From assembly GCA_020073215.1 (NCBI GenBank), contig JAIQFO010000006.1, forward strand, positions 1 to 64,000: a stretch of DNA of 64,000 bases. The letters are read 5' to 3'. Origin of the DNA: Terriglobia bacterium. GTDB taxonomy: Bacteria; Acidobacteriota; Terriglobia; Terriglobales; Acidobacteriaceae. Positions 54,375-64,000 of the stretch are shown here, piece by piece (positions within the stretch are counted from its first letter, which is position 1; every line of letters starts with the position of its first letter). Both the position numbers and the translations under genes were made by a program. The notes beneath the pieces are model-generated. The model was given only the letters and a program-made list of their open reading frames with translations, did not search any database and was not told where the DNA came from.

Positions 54375-54775
54375 GCCGTCGAGCTGTAAGCGAACCAGCT
54401 AAACGCCGAGGAATCGGTAGAACGGCAGCGACCCAGGGCGCTGCCCTTCATTTCGAGCTGACAGCACTCCGGATGCCTCTGGGCTTGGTCCGCGACTAGC
54501 CAGCTCGAGATCCGGCACGCGCCGGGGAGTCCCTGCGCGTGTCGGACCCAGTGGTTTTCCGTAGTTCGTTTTTCCAAGGACAAACGCAACAGTTATTGTC
54601 AGACTGAGTTTTCATCTGATGGGACTTAGCGTGATCGTGGAGGGTTTTCGGCTATGTTCTGATCGAGTGGTCGGCTAGCCGGAAGTTGGGAATTCCGACC
54701 AGGAATCCTGCTCGCTGTCTGACAACTGGCGGCCCGTCCCACTGTTCGTAGGGTCGAGTTCAAATTATTACTCCT

Positions 54776-54825
54776 CAAATTACCAATTACAAATTACCCA
54801 ATTACCCAATTACCAAATTCCCTCA
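54776..54825. repeat. AT-rich AATTACC 7/8-mer array
   Basis: CAAATTACCAATTACAAATTACCCAATTACCCAATTACCAAATTCC. Confidence 0.8.
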
Positions 54826-55779
54826 CGAGCTCCCAATCCAAATCCCCACCGCGAACACCAGCACGCCGCCCACCACCACCTGAAACGCCGCCGACAGCAG
54901 CGGAGTATCCATATATCGATTCCGAACCCAGGCGATCGTAGCCAGCTCCGCCGCCACCACAATTACCGCCGCGATGAACGCAACATGGAAGTCTTTTATC
55001 AAGAAGGGAAGCGTGTGCCCGATCCCGCCCGCCGCGGTCATCAATCCCGTTACCGCGCCACGCAGCATCGGACGCCCGCGCCCCGTCATTGATCCGTCAT
55101 CCGACAGCGCCTCCGCAAATGCCATTGAGATTCCCGCGCCGATCGAAGCCGCGAGGCCCACCAAAAACGCATCGCCGCTGCTTTTTGTAGCAAACGCCGC
55201 CGCGAACACCGGAGCCAGCGTCGATACCGAACCATCCATCAACCCCGCCAGTCCCGGCTGCACAATCTGCAACACAAACAGACGCCGCTGCGCTTCCTCC
55301 TCGGTTTTCTGCACCGTCTGAGTAATGCTCTCCGACATCGCTTCCGCCGCCACCTGGTGCTTGCGCTCGACCTCTTCCAGATCGCCCAGCAGTTTGCGGA
55401 TGCCCGCGTCCGTCACCTGCCCAATCGCCTTCTGATAGAACTGGCGCGTCTCCAGTTCCATGATCTCGGCCTGCTTCCGCACCTCCGAAATCTTCAGAGG
55501 ACGCGTCAGCCAGAATGGCCTCCGCTGCACAAACCCCTTCACATCCTGCCGCCGGATCAGCGGAATGTGTTCCCCAAAACGCTCCCGATACGTCGCAATC
55601 AGCGAGGACCGATGCTCCGATTCCTCCGCTCCCATGTCATCGAACAGCTTCGCCGTTGCCGGATACGTCTCCCTCAGTCCGTCGGCAAAATCCGCATACA
55701 CCCGGCCATCTTCTTCCTCGAGGGAAACAGCCAGCGCTAGAATCTCGCGCTCCGTCAAGTCTTTGAAGTTTCGCGCCAT
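54823..55779 (-). CDS. mbfA: Membrane-bound ferritin (rubrerythrin-like domain fused to VIT1/CCC1 domain), MbfA-like
   Basis: [31 protein letters not shown]...GAEESEHR; C-terminal VIT1-like [25 protein letters not shown]. Confidence 0.9.
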   Translation of the reverse strand: MARNFKDLTEREILALAVSLEEEDGRVYADFADGLRETYPATAKLFDDMGAEESEHRSSLIATYRERFGEHIPLIRRQDVKGFVQRRPFWLTRPLKISEVRKQAEIMELETRQFYQKAIGQVTDAGIRKLLGDLEEVERKHQVAAEAMSESITQTVQKTEEEAQRRLFVLQIVQPGLAGLMDGSVSTLAPVFAAAFATKSSGDAFLVGLAASIGAGISMAFAEALSDDGSMTGRGRPMLRGAVTGLMTAAGGIGHTLPFLIKDFHVAFIAAVIVVAAELATIAWVRNRYMDTPLLSAAFQVVVGGVLVFAVGIWIGSS

Positions 55780-55895
55780 GCCGACCAGTGTACTGATTCT
55801 CGATTCGGTTTCAAGATTGTGATTTCGATACCTGTAAGGGCCCTGTGGTGACGCCGAGAGCCGCCTGGAGAGGCTGCGGAAAAAGTCAGGAACGT

Positions 55896-55919
55896 GTAGC
55901 GCGGACACTCTTGTCCGCG
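55896..55919 (+). repeat. GTAG-headed palindrome
   Basis: GTAG-CGCGGACA-CTCT-TGTCCGCG. Confidence 0.85.
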
Positions 55920-56264
55920 CAGGCCTTCGCTCTTTCCACCGTCATGACCCCTAAAGTATTTATTTCTCAAAGACTTGGCGGGAAACGACCGAAAAACCAA
56001 CCAAAAGTCCTGCCTAACCTATTGATTTATAAATATCTTACGAGTAAGTCCTTATTCCTCAAAGACCTGCCAACCACCAACCCTAAGTCTTTGATTCCAA
56101 AAGACCGCTCTAGGAGGGGTCCAACCCAGGATCTGCGCGCAAGCGCCTACGAACCCTACTTTCACGATGGGCTGCGAACTGTCTCAATACCTCCGTAACA
56201 TTCCCCACCTCTGCCCAAATCGGTTTTAATCACACATCCCCTGAAGACACTTCGAGGAGACTTT

Positions 56265-56678
56265 ATGAAACGAATCGCGTTGTTCGCCTTGCTCTGCGCC
56301 TCTGTTGCCTACGCGCGGGACCAGCGCCCCGCGCAGTCGGGCACGCTCCTGCAGATGGACTCGGTCGAATGCGGCACCGACCAGAAGAGCGCCAAGACTT
56401 TCGGCGGTGAGATCATCGGCACCGACAATGCTCATCAGAAGATGCACACCCTGCTCTGCCAGGAATATCTCTTGCAGACGGACCGCATCATCTACCGCAT
56501 TCGCCCCAAGGACGACAAGCATCCCGTCCTGCTGCCCGTCGGCGAAAAGGCGCAGCTCCGCATCGAGAAGGACCACATGAAGCTGCGCGTCGAAGACCTC
56601 GACAACAAAGAGCGGGAGTACGTCGTCGTCTCCATGACACCGCGGATGGAAGCTCAAACCGCCGACAACCGCAAATAG
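56265..56678 (+). CDS. Exported hypothetical protein
   Basis: MKRIALFALLCASVAYARDQ signal peptide, well-defined ORF. Confidence 0.65.
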   Translation: MKRIALFALLCASVAYARDQRPAQSGTLLQMDSVECGTDQKSAKTFGGEIIGTDNAHQKMHTLLCQEYLLQTDRIIYRIRPKDDKHPVLLPVGEKAQLRIEKDHMKLRVEDLDNKEREYVVVSMTPRMEAQTADNRK

Positions 56679-56728
56679 TCTGCGGGGTTCCCGTGTAGTG
56701 GGAACTCTCTTGTCCGCAAAAGAAAAAA

Positions 56729-56798
56729 CAGCCATCCGCCGTCAGTCAGGCTCCCCCTGACGGCCGATGGCTGATGTCTGATCGCTGATCGCTGAAAA
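56729..56798. repeat. 17-bp imperfect hairpin followed by CTGATCG heptamers
   Basis: CAGCCATCCGCCGTCAG / CTGACGGCCGATGGCTG (16/17), then CTGATGT-CTGATCG-CTGATCG-CTGAAAA. Confidence 0.8.
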
Positions 56799-56802
56799 GC
56801 TC

Positions 56803-57063
56803 CTAGCGTGCTGCCTTGGCCGCTTCGATTGCCTCGTGCAGCTCGCGCTCGGCCGCCCGCAGATGCTCTTCCGCCTTCACGCCATGCCCGGCCATATCGT
56901 AGTGGTTGGCGGCGCGGGCCCGGTCCATCTCATGGATCGCTTCTTGCACATGGTTATGGGCCGATTCCAGGTCTGCCCAGTCACGGACCTTGTCGGCGAC
57001 CGCAATTCCAGCAACAAACGACAGACACAGGGAAAGAACGGCAACCGCAATCGCTCTGGTCAT
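56803..57063 (-). CDS. Small exported helical protein
   Basis: MTRAIAVAVLSLCLSFVAGIAVADK signal peptide; HLRAAERELHEAIEAAK helix. Confidence 0.6.
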   Translation of the reverse strand: MTRAIAVAVLSLCLSFVAGIAVADKVRDWADLESAHNHVQEAIHEMDRARAANHYDMAGHGVKAEEHLRAAERELHEAIEAAKAAR

Positions 57064-57259
57064 AATTTTCCTTTCAAAGCTGTGGATTAGGGTTTCCCAG
57101 CACTCACGGATTTTCGCCATTGTCCCTGACCACCCACCGACTGTCAAACGCATCGCAGCGTGACAACAGGTTCGTGTGGCGCGGGCGCCCACGCCCGCGG
57201 CGTTGGATCTGCGTCTGACCGATGTACCCGGAAATACGGGTGATCTGGGTCACAGCCTC

Positions 57260-57724
57260 ATGTCCGCTGCTTCCGTTACAGTGTGGACACGCATGGGCGG
57301 ATTCTCCATCCTCACTAACCGCAAACGCGCCATCGTTGCCCTGGTGCATTCCGTAGTGTTCCTGATGATTGCGGTCCGGCAAATGATTGCCGTCCAGCCT
57401 GCCGCCGGCCTCTGGGTGGCATCCACGGTGTCCCGCGGCACGTGGATTCTTTGCGGGATCTTTGCCCTGGTCTCCGTAATTCTTCTCTGGCTTTTCGTCA
57501 TTTCCTGCGGATGGATGGAAAAATTCTATTTCGGACTCTGCACCGTCAGCGCCGCCTCGGGCCTGCTGCGAACCGCGGCCGGCGACCAGGCATTTCACGC
57601 CGGCCTCTACCTAAGAGTTGTCATGCTGGTCAGTGCGATTCTGGTGGGACTGTTGATCGTTCGAGAGCACTCGCGCACCCCATCCGGCGTGTCGGTGGAG
57701 TACGCCGAAGGTGGTAACTCCTAA
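57260..57724 (+). CDS. Hypothetical membrane protein
   Basis: Four hydrophobic segments (AIVALVHSVVFLMIAV, ILCGIFALVSVILLWLFVISCG, etc.). Confidence 0.6.
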   Translation: MSAASVTVWTRMGGFSILTNRKRAIVALVHSVVFLMIAVRQMIAVQPAAGLWVASTVSRGTWILCGIFALVSVILLWLFVISCGWMEKFYFGLCTVSAASGLLRTAAGDQAFHAGLYLRVVMLVSAILVGLLIVREHSRTPSGVSVEYAEGGNS

Positions 57725-57972
57725 GGGCGTCTAAGGCATAGCAGCCATAAGGGTTACCAAAAGCAAGCTGCAGGCGGCCGATTGGTGGCCACGGGACTCT
57801 GATAGAATCTACCCAAGACCGAGGGCGAGGTTGCTGAACTCGGACGACTCCATGGGCCCATTTTAGGGGAGCTTTGCGAAGCCTCGGGGGATATAATTCG
57901 GGGCCGCCGCGGGAACCTGATCTGGCCGATCGATAACTTGGGATTCCAAGCGGCGCTCTTTGGGGTGCAGCC

Positions 57973-60270
57973 ATGGCATCACACCCTGGGCAACAGAAGC
58001 GCCATTCGGCGGAGGAGTCGCCAGTCGCCTGGGACCCGATCCGGCGGGACCTGGAAGAAGACAACGACTGGTATCGCGATCTGGTCGAGCACAGCCAAGA
58101 CCTGCTGTGTGTCCACGACCTGGAAGGCCGACTCCTGTCGGTTAATCCCGTTCCCGCGCGTCTGCTGGGTTACACGGTAGAGGAAATACTGCGAACGCCG
58201 ATGCGGGATCTTATCGATCCGCAATTCCGCGAACAATTCGATGCCTATCTGCGCGAGGTCGCGCGCACGGGGGAGTCGCACGGGCTGATGGCGGTGCTGA
58301 CGCGCTCGGGAGAGCGGCGGATCTGGGAGTATCACAACACCCTCCGAACCGAGGGAGTGGAGCGACCAATTGTGCGCGGGATCGCACACGACGTCACGGA
58401 ACAGGTGCGGGCGTCGAAGGCGCTGCGCGCGAGCAACGAACAACTGCTGCAGACGGCGCGGGAACGGGAGCGGATGCTCGGCGACCTGACGCTGTTCCGG
58501 ACGCTGCTCGACCAATCGAACGATGCCATTCAGGTAGTCGATCCCGAGACGCTGCGTTTTCTCGACGTGAATGAGAGGGCGTGCGTGGAGCTTGGATACA
58601 GCCGGGAAGAGCTTTTGTCGATGTCGGTTCTTGATATCGACACTGACCCCAGCGAAGGTATGCGGGCGGAAGTGGAGAAGCGGTTGCGTGAGTCGGGCTT
58701 CATAATCATGGAACGAGTACAACGGCGGAAGAATGGAACGACGTTTCCGGTCGAGGTAAATTTGCGAAAGGTGCGACTGGACCGCGAGTATGACGTGGCG
58801 CTGTCGCGGAACATCACGGCACGGAAACAGGCGGAGAAGGCCTTACGGGAAAGCGAACGGCGCTTCCGGGCGGTGTACGAGCGGTCCCCGATGGGCATTG
58901 CTCTGGTGGATTCAGCTAACGGACGAATCCTGCAAGTCAATCCGAAGTACTGCGAGATCGCCGGGCGTGGCGAAGAAGAACTGGTAGGGATCGACGTAAG
59001 AAGCATTACCCATCCCGATGATGTTGGGCAAACCAGTGAACAGTTGCGCCAACTGGCCGCAGAAGAACTGGCAAGTTACGAGATGGAGAAACGGTATGTG
59101 CGCCCCGACGGATCGGTGCGCTGGGTAAAGGTTCAGGTGGCGCCGATGTGGGGCGAAGGAGAGAGGGGCCGATGGCACATGGGGCTGGTGCAGGACATCA
59201 CCGAACGGAAGCAGTCGGAGGAGGCGATCGTTGCCCTGGTGCAAGAAGTGTCTGAAGCCAGGAAGAAGCTTGCCGAAGAAAAGCTTTATCTGGAGCAGGA
59301 AATTGATACCGAACTGGGGTTCGGGGAAATCATCGGAAAGAGCAAAGCCTTGCAGGCGGTCATGGGGCAGGTGGGAAAAGTGGCGGCCAGCGATGCTACC
59401 GTGCTCCTGCTCGGCGAAACCGGAACCGGCAAGGAACTGGTGGCGCGGGCCATCCACCGGCTGAGCCTGCGCTCCGGCAGCAGTTTCATCAAATTGAATT
59501 GTGCGGCGATTCCGTCGGGGCTGTTGGAAAGCGAGTTGTTCGGCAACGAAAAGGGCGCCTTCACCGGGGCGGTGAACAAGAAAATTGGGCGGCTCGAACT
59601 TGCCGACAAGGGCACGCTCTTTCTGGACGAGATCGGAGAGATTCCGCTGGCGTTGCAGCCGAAGCTGCTGCGGGTATTGCAGGATCAGGAGTTCGAGCGG
59701 TTGGGCGGAATTCACACGCTGAAGGTCGACTTTCGTTTGATTGCGGCGACGAACCGCGATTTGGCTGATGCCGTCCGTGAGAACGAGTTCCGCAGCGATT
59801 TGTATTACCGGCTGAATGTGTTTCCCATCCGCTTGCCACCATTACGGGAACGGCAAGAAGACATCCGGTTGCTGGTGGAGCATTTTGTGCGGCAGTTCTC
59901 TCAGCGGATGAACAAGTCGATTACTAGCATACCCAAGAGAACCGTGGATGCCCTGATGGGTTGGGAGTGGCCGGGGAACGTGCGGGAGTTGGAGAATTTT
60001 GTCGAGCGCTCGGTGATTCTGACCCAAGGTTCGGTGCTGGTCGCGCCGTTAAGTGAACTGAAGCCCATGACCGCGACGAAAGAAGAAGTCGTGGATGAAA
60101 GCCTGGAGGCGGCGGAACGCGACCATATTCTGCGCGCGTTGCGGGAGAGTCACGGGCAAATTGGCGGCCCGCGAGGCGCAGCCATGCGGTTGGGATTAAA
60201 GCGGACCACTCTGCAATCGAAGCTGAAGCAGTTGGGGATCAATCCGCGGTCGACGCCTCCGGAACATTAG
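57973..60270 (+). CDS. Multi-PAS sigma-54-dependent transcriptional activator with Fis-type HTH
   Basis: Three PAS units; [46 protein letters not shown]-terminal [22 protein letters not shown]. Confidence 0.96.
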   Translation: MASHPGQQKRHSAEESPVAWDPIRRDLEEDNDWYRDLVEHSQDLLCVHDLEGRLLSVNPVPARLLGYTVEEILRTPMRDLIDPQFREQFDAYLREVARTGESHGLMAVLTRSGERRIWEYHNTLRTEGVERPIVRGIAHDVTEQVRASKALRASNEQLLQTARERERMLGDLTLFRTLLDQSNDAIQVVDPETLRFLDVNERACVELGYSREELLSMSVLDIDTDPSEGMRAEVEKRLRESGFIIMERVQRRKNGTTFPVEVNLRKVRLDREYDVALSRNITARKQAEKALRESERRFRAVYERSPMGIALVDSANGRILQVNPKYCEIAGRGEEELVGIDVRSITHPDDVGQTSEQLRQLAAEELASYEMEKRYVRPDGSVRWVKVQVAPMWGEGERGRWHMGLVQDITERKQSEEAIVALVQEVSEARKKLAEEKLYLEQEIDTELGFGEIIGKSKALQAVMGQVGKVAASDATVLLLGETGTGKELVARAIHRLSLRSGSSFIKLNCAAIPSGLLESELFGNEKGAFTGAVNKKIGRLELADKGTLFLDEIGEIPLALQPKLLRVLQDQEFERLGGIHTLKVDFRLIAATNRDLADAVRENEFRSDLYYRLNVFPIRLPPLRERQEDIRLLVEHFVRQFSQRMNKSITSIPKRTVDALMGWEWPGNVRELENFVERSVILTQGSVLVAPLSELKPMTATKEEVVDESLEAAERDHILRALRESHGQIGGPRGAAMRLGLKRTTLQSKLKQLGINPRSTPPEH

Positions 60271-60409
60271 GCCAGGGGTCAGTGGCCATGTTCTCAGCCT
60301 CTCGCAAATTTCCTGCTTACATGTGGTCTGCCCGATCTCTCCCCAAACTTGGTTGACCCGGCCGGGATGACAGCCTACCATTACGCCTTCACCTGCTCGC
60401 AACACTTCT

Positions 60410-62824
60410 ATGGAAATCGTTGGGCAGACAGTATCCCATTACCGCGTGCTATCAAAGCTGGGCGTTGGTGGCATGGGAGTGGTTTACGAAGCGGAAGACA
60501 CCCGCCTGGGCCGGCATGTCGCGCTGAAATTCATTCCCGAACATCTGGCGACCGACCAACGCTCGCTGGAGCGCTTTACGCGGGAGGCGCGCGCCGCATC
60601 GCAGCTCAACCACCCAAACATCTGCACCATCCACGACATTGAGGACAACAACGGACACCCGTTCATCGTCATGGAAAAGCTGGAAGGCGAAAGCCTGAAG
60701 CACCGGATCCACGGCAATGCCCTAGACCTTGACGACCTGCTGGACATCGCAGTGCAGGTTGCGGACGCGCTGGCGGCGTCGCATGCCAAGGGGATTGTGC
60801 ACCGCGACATCAAGCCGGCAAACATTTTTCTGACTCCGAATGGGCAAGTGAAGATTTTGGACTTTGGGCTGGCAAAGCTGGCCAAGGATGGGAGTGTGGG
60901 CACGTCGACGGACTCGTCGCTGGAGGAATCGCTGACCCAGGTGGGAGTGATTCCAGGGACGGCGGTGTATATGTCGCCGGAGCAGGCGCGGTCGGAAGAT
61001 CTGGACGTGCGCAGCGACATATTCTCGTTTGGCGTGGTGCTGTTCGAGATGGCAACCGGCAAGAAACCGTTTACCGGGTCGAACGTGGTGACGACGCTGC
61101 ATGCCGTGATGAATTCGAAGCCGGCATCGCCGCGGTCCATCAATCCGGCGGTACCGGCGGAACTCGAAGCCGTTATCGGAAAGGCAATGGAGAAAGACCG
61201 CAACCAGCGCTACCAGAACGCGGCGGAGATGAAGGCCGACCTGATGCGATTGAAGAAAGCAACGGATCCGACGCTGCGCAGCGGGTTTCGCCAGGTGACC
61301 GGGCTGCACGCGGTGCCGCACACGTTCCAGAAGCCGAGTTCGAAGCTGAGATGGATCGCCGTTGGACTGACGGCGGCGCTGCTGACGGTAGTGGCGGCGG
61401 GGACGTGGTGGCTGAAACATAGGATGGCAACCGTCGAGGCGAGTCATCGATCGATCGCGGTGCTGCCCCTGCAGAATATGAATAGCGATGCGGAAAGCGA
61501 GTTTCTGCGGTTTGCGCTGGCGGACGAGATTTCGAATGCGCTGACCTATGCGCATTCGCTGGAAATCCGGCCCTCGACGGCAACCCAGAAATACGCCAAC
61601 GCCGAAGCCGACCCGGCAAAAGCCGGGCGAGAGTTGGGTGTGGGCACGGTGGTCCTGGGCCACTTTCTGCGGCAAGACAAGACGGTGATGGTGACGCTAG
61701 AGGCCGTGGACGTGAAAGACAACAAGGTGATCTGGAGCGGCAGGCTAAACTCGTCGGCCGATAACTTGATCGCCCTGCAGAATCAGATGGCGAAAAGAGT
61801 GCGGCAGGAACTGGTGCCCGCGTTGGGCCTCGCGCGCGGTGCGGTGGAAACCAGCAGCACTCCGGCGAATCGCGAAGGGTATGAGCTGTATTTGCGCAGC
61901 GTGTCATTGGCGCACGATGGGGCCGCGAATAAGGACGCGATCGCGATGCTGGAGCGGGCGGTGGCACTGGATTCGAATTACGCTCCGGCATGGGAAGCGC
62001 TGGGACGGCGGCGTTACTTCGACGCCATCTATTCGGGCGGCGGGACGGCGGGGTATCAGCGCTCGAATGCGGCCTACCAGCGGGCGCTTTCCCTGGAACC
62101 GGGGCGGGTAAGCGCGGCTGGATTTCTGGCCGCGAACGAAGTAGAAGCCGGAAACCTGGACAAGGCTTATGAAGATGCGTGGGCGCTGGTGCGGAAGCGG
62201 CCGGATAATGCGTTCGCGCATTATTCGGTGGCCTATGTACTGCGCTATGCCGGGTTGCTGGACATGGCACAGAGCGAGTGCGATCAGGCGTTGGCGATCG
62301 ATTCGAAGAACTTCAACTGGCGTTCGTGCTCGTTCGCTTTCTTTGAGCAGGGCAAGTCGGCTCGGGCAATGGAATACTTGAACCTTGATGCCGGCTCGGA
62401 GTGGTCGAACGCGGTGCGAGTTTCGGTGCTGATGCGTCAGGGGAAGGCGACGGAGGCGCAGCAGGCGGCGCAACAGATGACGGACAATGCGATGTGGATG
62501 CGGGGAGTGTTGCAGGCTTGCCTGAACAAGGCGGCGGCAACGGAGATCCACCGCTTCGCAGAGCTGGCACAGAACGAATTATTGCCGGAGCAGGATTCGG
62601 AGTTGAAGTACTACCAGGGTACCTTGCTGGCGGCTTGCGGCGAAAAGCAAATCGCTTACACGTTTCTGCGCAAGGCGGTGGTCGAGAATTATTGCGCGCA
62701 CGAGGCATTGCTGTCGGATCCGCTGCTGGCGGGCGTGCGCGAGGATGCGGAGTTCCGGCAGATAGTGCAGGCGGCGGCGGATTGCCAGCAGAAGTTCGCG
62801 GCCGCGCAGGGGATGAGGCGATAG
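60410..62824 (+). CDS. Serine/threonine protein kinase with TM, TolB-like domain and TPRs
   Basis: GVGGMGVVYEAEDTRLGRHVALK, HRDIKPANIF, DFGLAKL, GTAVYMSPEQAR; TM IAVGLTAALLTVVAAGTWWL. Confidence 0.94.
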   Translation: MEIVGQTVSHYRVLSKLGVGGMGVVYEAEDTRLGRHVALKFIPEHLATDQRSLERFTREARAASQLNHPNICTIHDIEDNNGHPFIVMEKLEGESLKHRIHGNALDLDDLLDIAVQVADALAASHAKGIVHRDIKPANIFLTPNGQVKILDFGLAKLAKDGSVGTSTDSSLEESLTQVGVIPGTAVYMSPEQARSEDLDVRSDIFSFGVVLFEMATGKKPFTGSNVVTTLHAVMNSKPASPRSINPAVPAELEAVIGKAMEKDRNQRYQNAAEMKADLMRLKKATDPTLRSGFRQVTGLHAVPHTFQKPSSKLRWIAVGLTAALLTVVAAGTWWLKHRMATVEASHRSIAVLPLQNMNSDAESEFLRFALADEISNALTYAHSLEIRPSTATQKYANAEADPAKAGRELGVGTVVLGHFLRQDKTVMVTLEAVDVKDNKVIWSGRLNSSADNLIALQNQMAKRVRQELVPALGLARGAVETSSTPANREGYELYLRSVSLAHDGAANKDAIAMLERAVALDSNYAPAWEALGRRRYFDAIYSGGGTAGYQRSNAAYQRALSLEPGRVSAAGFLAANEVEAGNLDKAYEDAWALVRKRPDNAFAHYSVAYVLRYAGLLDMAQSECDQALAIDSKNFNWRSCSFAFFEQGKSARAMEYLNLDAGSEWSNAVRVSVLMRQGKATEAQQAAQQMTDNAMWMRGVLQACLNKAAATEIHRFAELAQNELLPEQDSELKYYQGTLLAACGEKQIAYTFLRKAVVENYCAHEALLSDPLLAGVREDAEFRQIVQAAADCQQKFAAAQGMRR

Positions 62825-63003
62825 GCCTAGGCGGCAGGTTGCTCACCGACGATGGGGCGGATAGTCAAACCGAGGTGTGTAAGAAACGAAGAGCACAGGC
62901 AACTCCGGCGGCAGGTGCTCGCTCGGAACAGTTCGCGGGCAGGAGTGCCCGCGCCACACCCAACGGAATATATTTGCTCCTTTCTTTGAGGAAAATCCAT
63001 CAG

Positions 63004-64000
63004 ATGGTCATGTTTGCGATCTTGACAAAGCTCGGGTTTGGAGTGCGGTGCAAAAGGCTTGCGACGGCAACGCTGCCGGTTCTGCTGGCGGCTTCAATCG
63101 TGGTGCCAGCCGCGGCGCGGCCCGCCGACACGACTCCGGCCGACCACAACGCCAATCACGCCGTCGATCATTATTATGAGCCGCTGCCGCAGGAAACGGG
63201 TGCGGCGGGGCTGAAGTTGATGCTGCGGCGCCTGAACACCACGGGGCGGCTGATGCAGGTGGATGCGCATCCCGATGACGAAGACGGCGGTATGCTGACG
63301 CTCGAATCGCGCGGCCGGGGAGTTTCGACCTTATTGATGACACTGACGCGTGGCGAAGGCGGGCAGAACGAACTGGGCAGCAATCTGTTCGACGTGCTGG
63401 GCGTGGTGCGGACGCTGGAGGTGCTGGCAGCGGACCGCTACTACGGCGTGGAGCAGCGATTTTCGCGAGTCGCGGATTTCGGATATTCGAAAACTCCAGA
63501 AGAGACTTTTCAGAAATGGCAAGGGCATGACGTCGCCCTCGCTGATATCGTGCGCGTAGTCCGCACCTTTCGTCCGGATGTGCTGATTGCGCGCTTCTCA
63601 GGTACGGAGCGCGACGGGCACGGGCATCACCAGGCATCTGCGATTCTAACGAAGGAAGCCTTTCGAGCGGCTGCCGATCCGAAGCGTTTTCCGGACCAGA
63701 TCAAAGAAGGATTGCAGCCCTGGCAGCCGAAGAAGCTGTACATCGGGAACGTGTGCGGCTTCGGAGCCTCCAGTTGCGATGCGGGAAACTACACGGTCAA
63801 ACTGAACACGGGAAAAGAAGATCCGCTGCTGGGCGAATCGTACGTGCAATTTGCGGTCGAGGGATTGCGGCATCAGCGATCGCAAGCGCTGGGCGGCGTT
63901 TCGATCCCCAAGGGCGACCGGTTTGCCTATTACAAGCTGGCGGATTCGGTCGTTGCATCGCCGAAGGACAAAGACGGACACGAGCAGGACTTCTTCGATG
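63004..64000 (+). CDS. PIG-L family deacetylase (exported), 3' end beyond window
   Basis: MQVDAHPDDEDGG motif, TLTRGEGGQNELG, FSGTERDGHGHHQAS. Confidence 0.88.
   Translation, partial: MVMFAILTKLGFGVRCKRLATATLPVLLAASIVVPAAARPADTTPADHNANHAVDHYYEPLPQETGAAGLKLMLRRLNTTGRLMQVDAHPDDEDGGMLTLESRGRGVSTLLMTLTRGEGGQNELGSNLFDVLGVVRTLEVLAADRYYGVEQRFSRVADFGYSKTPEETFQKWQGHDVALADIVRVVRTFRPDVLIARFSGTERDGHGHHQASAILTKEAFRAAADPKRFPDQIKEGLQPWQPKKLYIGNVCGFGASSCDAGNYTVKLNTGKEDPLLGESYVQFAVEGLRHQRSQALGGVSIPKGDRFAYYKLADSVVASPKDKDGHEQDFFD

Noticed and set aside
57973-60270. Sigma-54 (-24/-12) promoters that the PAS/AAA activator might control nearby
   Set aside because: Looked for TGGCAC-N5-TTGC-like sequences in adjacent intergenic gaps and saw none convincing.
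61173-62270. 365-aa minus-strand ORF over the second kinase
   Set aside because: Low-complexity Pro/Ser/Arg antisense frame.
1-64000. CRISPR arrays, tRNA, rRNA, prophage, restriction-modification or defence islands
   Set aside because: No regularly spaced direct repeats with unique spacers, no cloverleaf or rRNA cores, and no hallmark phage or defence proteins recognised on manual reading.

Overview
The window is a 64 kb, GC-rich, mostly housekeeping chromosomal segment. The lineage is most consistent with Acidobacteriota (inference from protein content and repeat style). About 50 CDSs are supported. They include a truncated pilM, a type II/IV pilus secretin-cohesin with two pseudopilins, smpB, a metF/AcsE-like one-carbon pair, uppP, ftsK, an argF-arcC-pyrB carbamoyl-phosphate cassette, rocD, two Ser/Thr kinases plus a CadC-like regulator sharing a TolB-like/TPR module, a TetR-Rieske oxygenase pair, mbfA, a PAS/sigma-54 activator and a 3'-truncated PIG-L deacetylase. 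I recognised no rRNA, tRNA, CRISPR array, prophage or complete transposase gene. The most interesting signal is the dense intergenic and intragenic repeat layer: (1) GTAG-headed short palindromes that look REP-like, including a BIME-like four-hairpin element between argF and arcC and one copy inserted in frame in a phosphatase gene; (2) a GTGTGGGGACGGGCG cruciform family, one copy apparently inserted in frame inside a signal peptide; (3) intergenic hairpins and arrays with 7-bp periodicity but different sequences; (4) an apparent empty-site/filled-site pair showing one repeat inserted into another. Other points are an in-frame amber codon in a DUF2252 gene, a decayed cyclic-2,3-diphosphoglycerate-synthetase-like remnant next to argF, a possible chimeric junction at the window start, and a pair of TTGACC-N3-GGTCAA operators. 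All calls come from reading the sequence; no database search was run.
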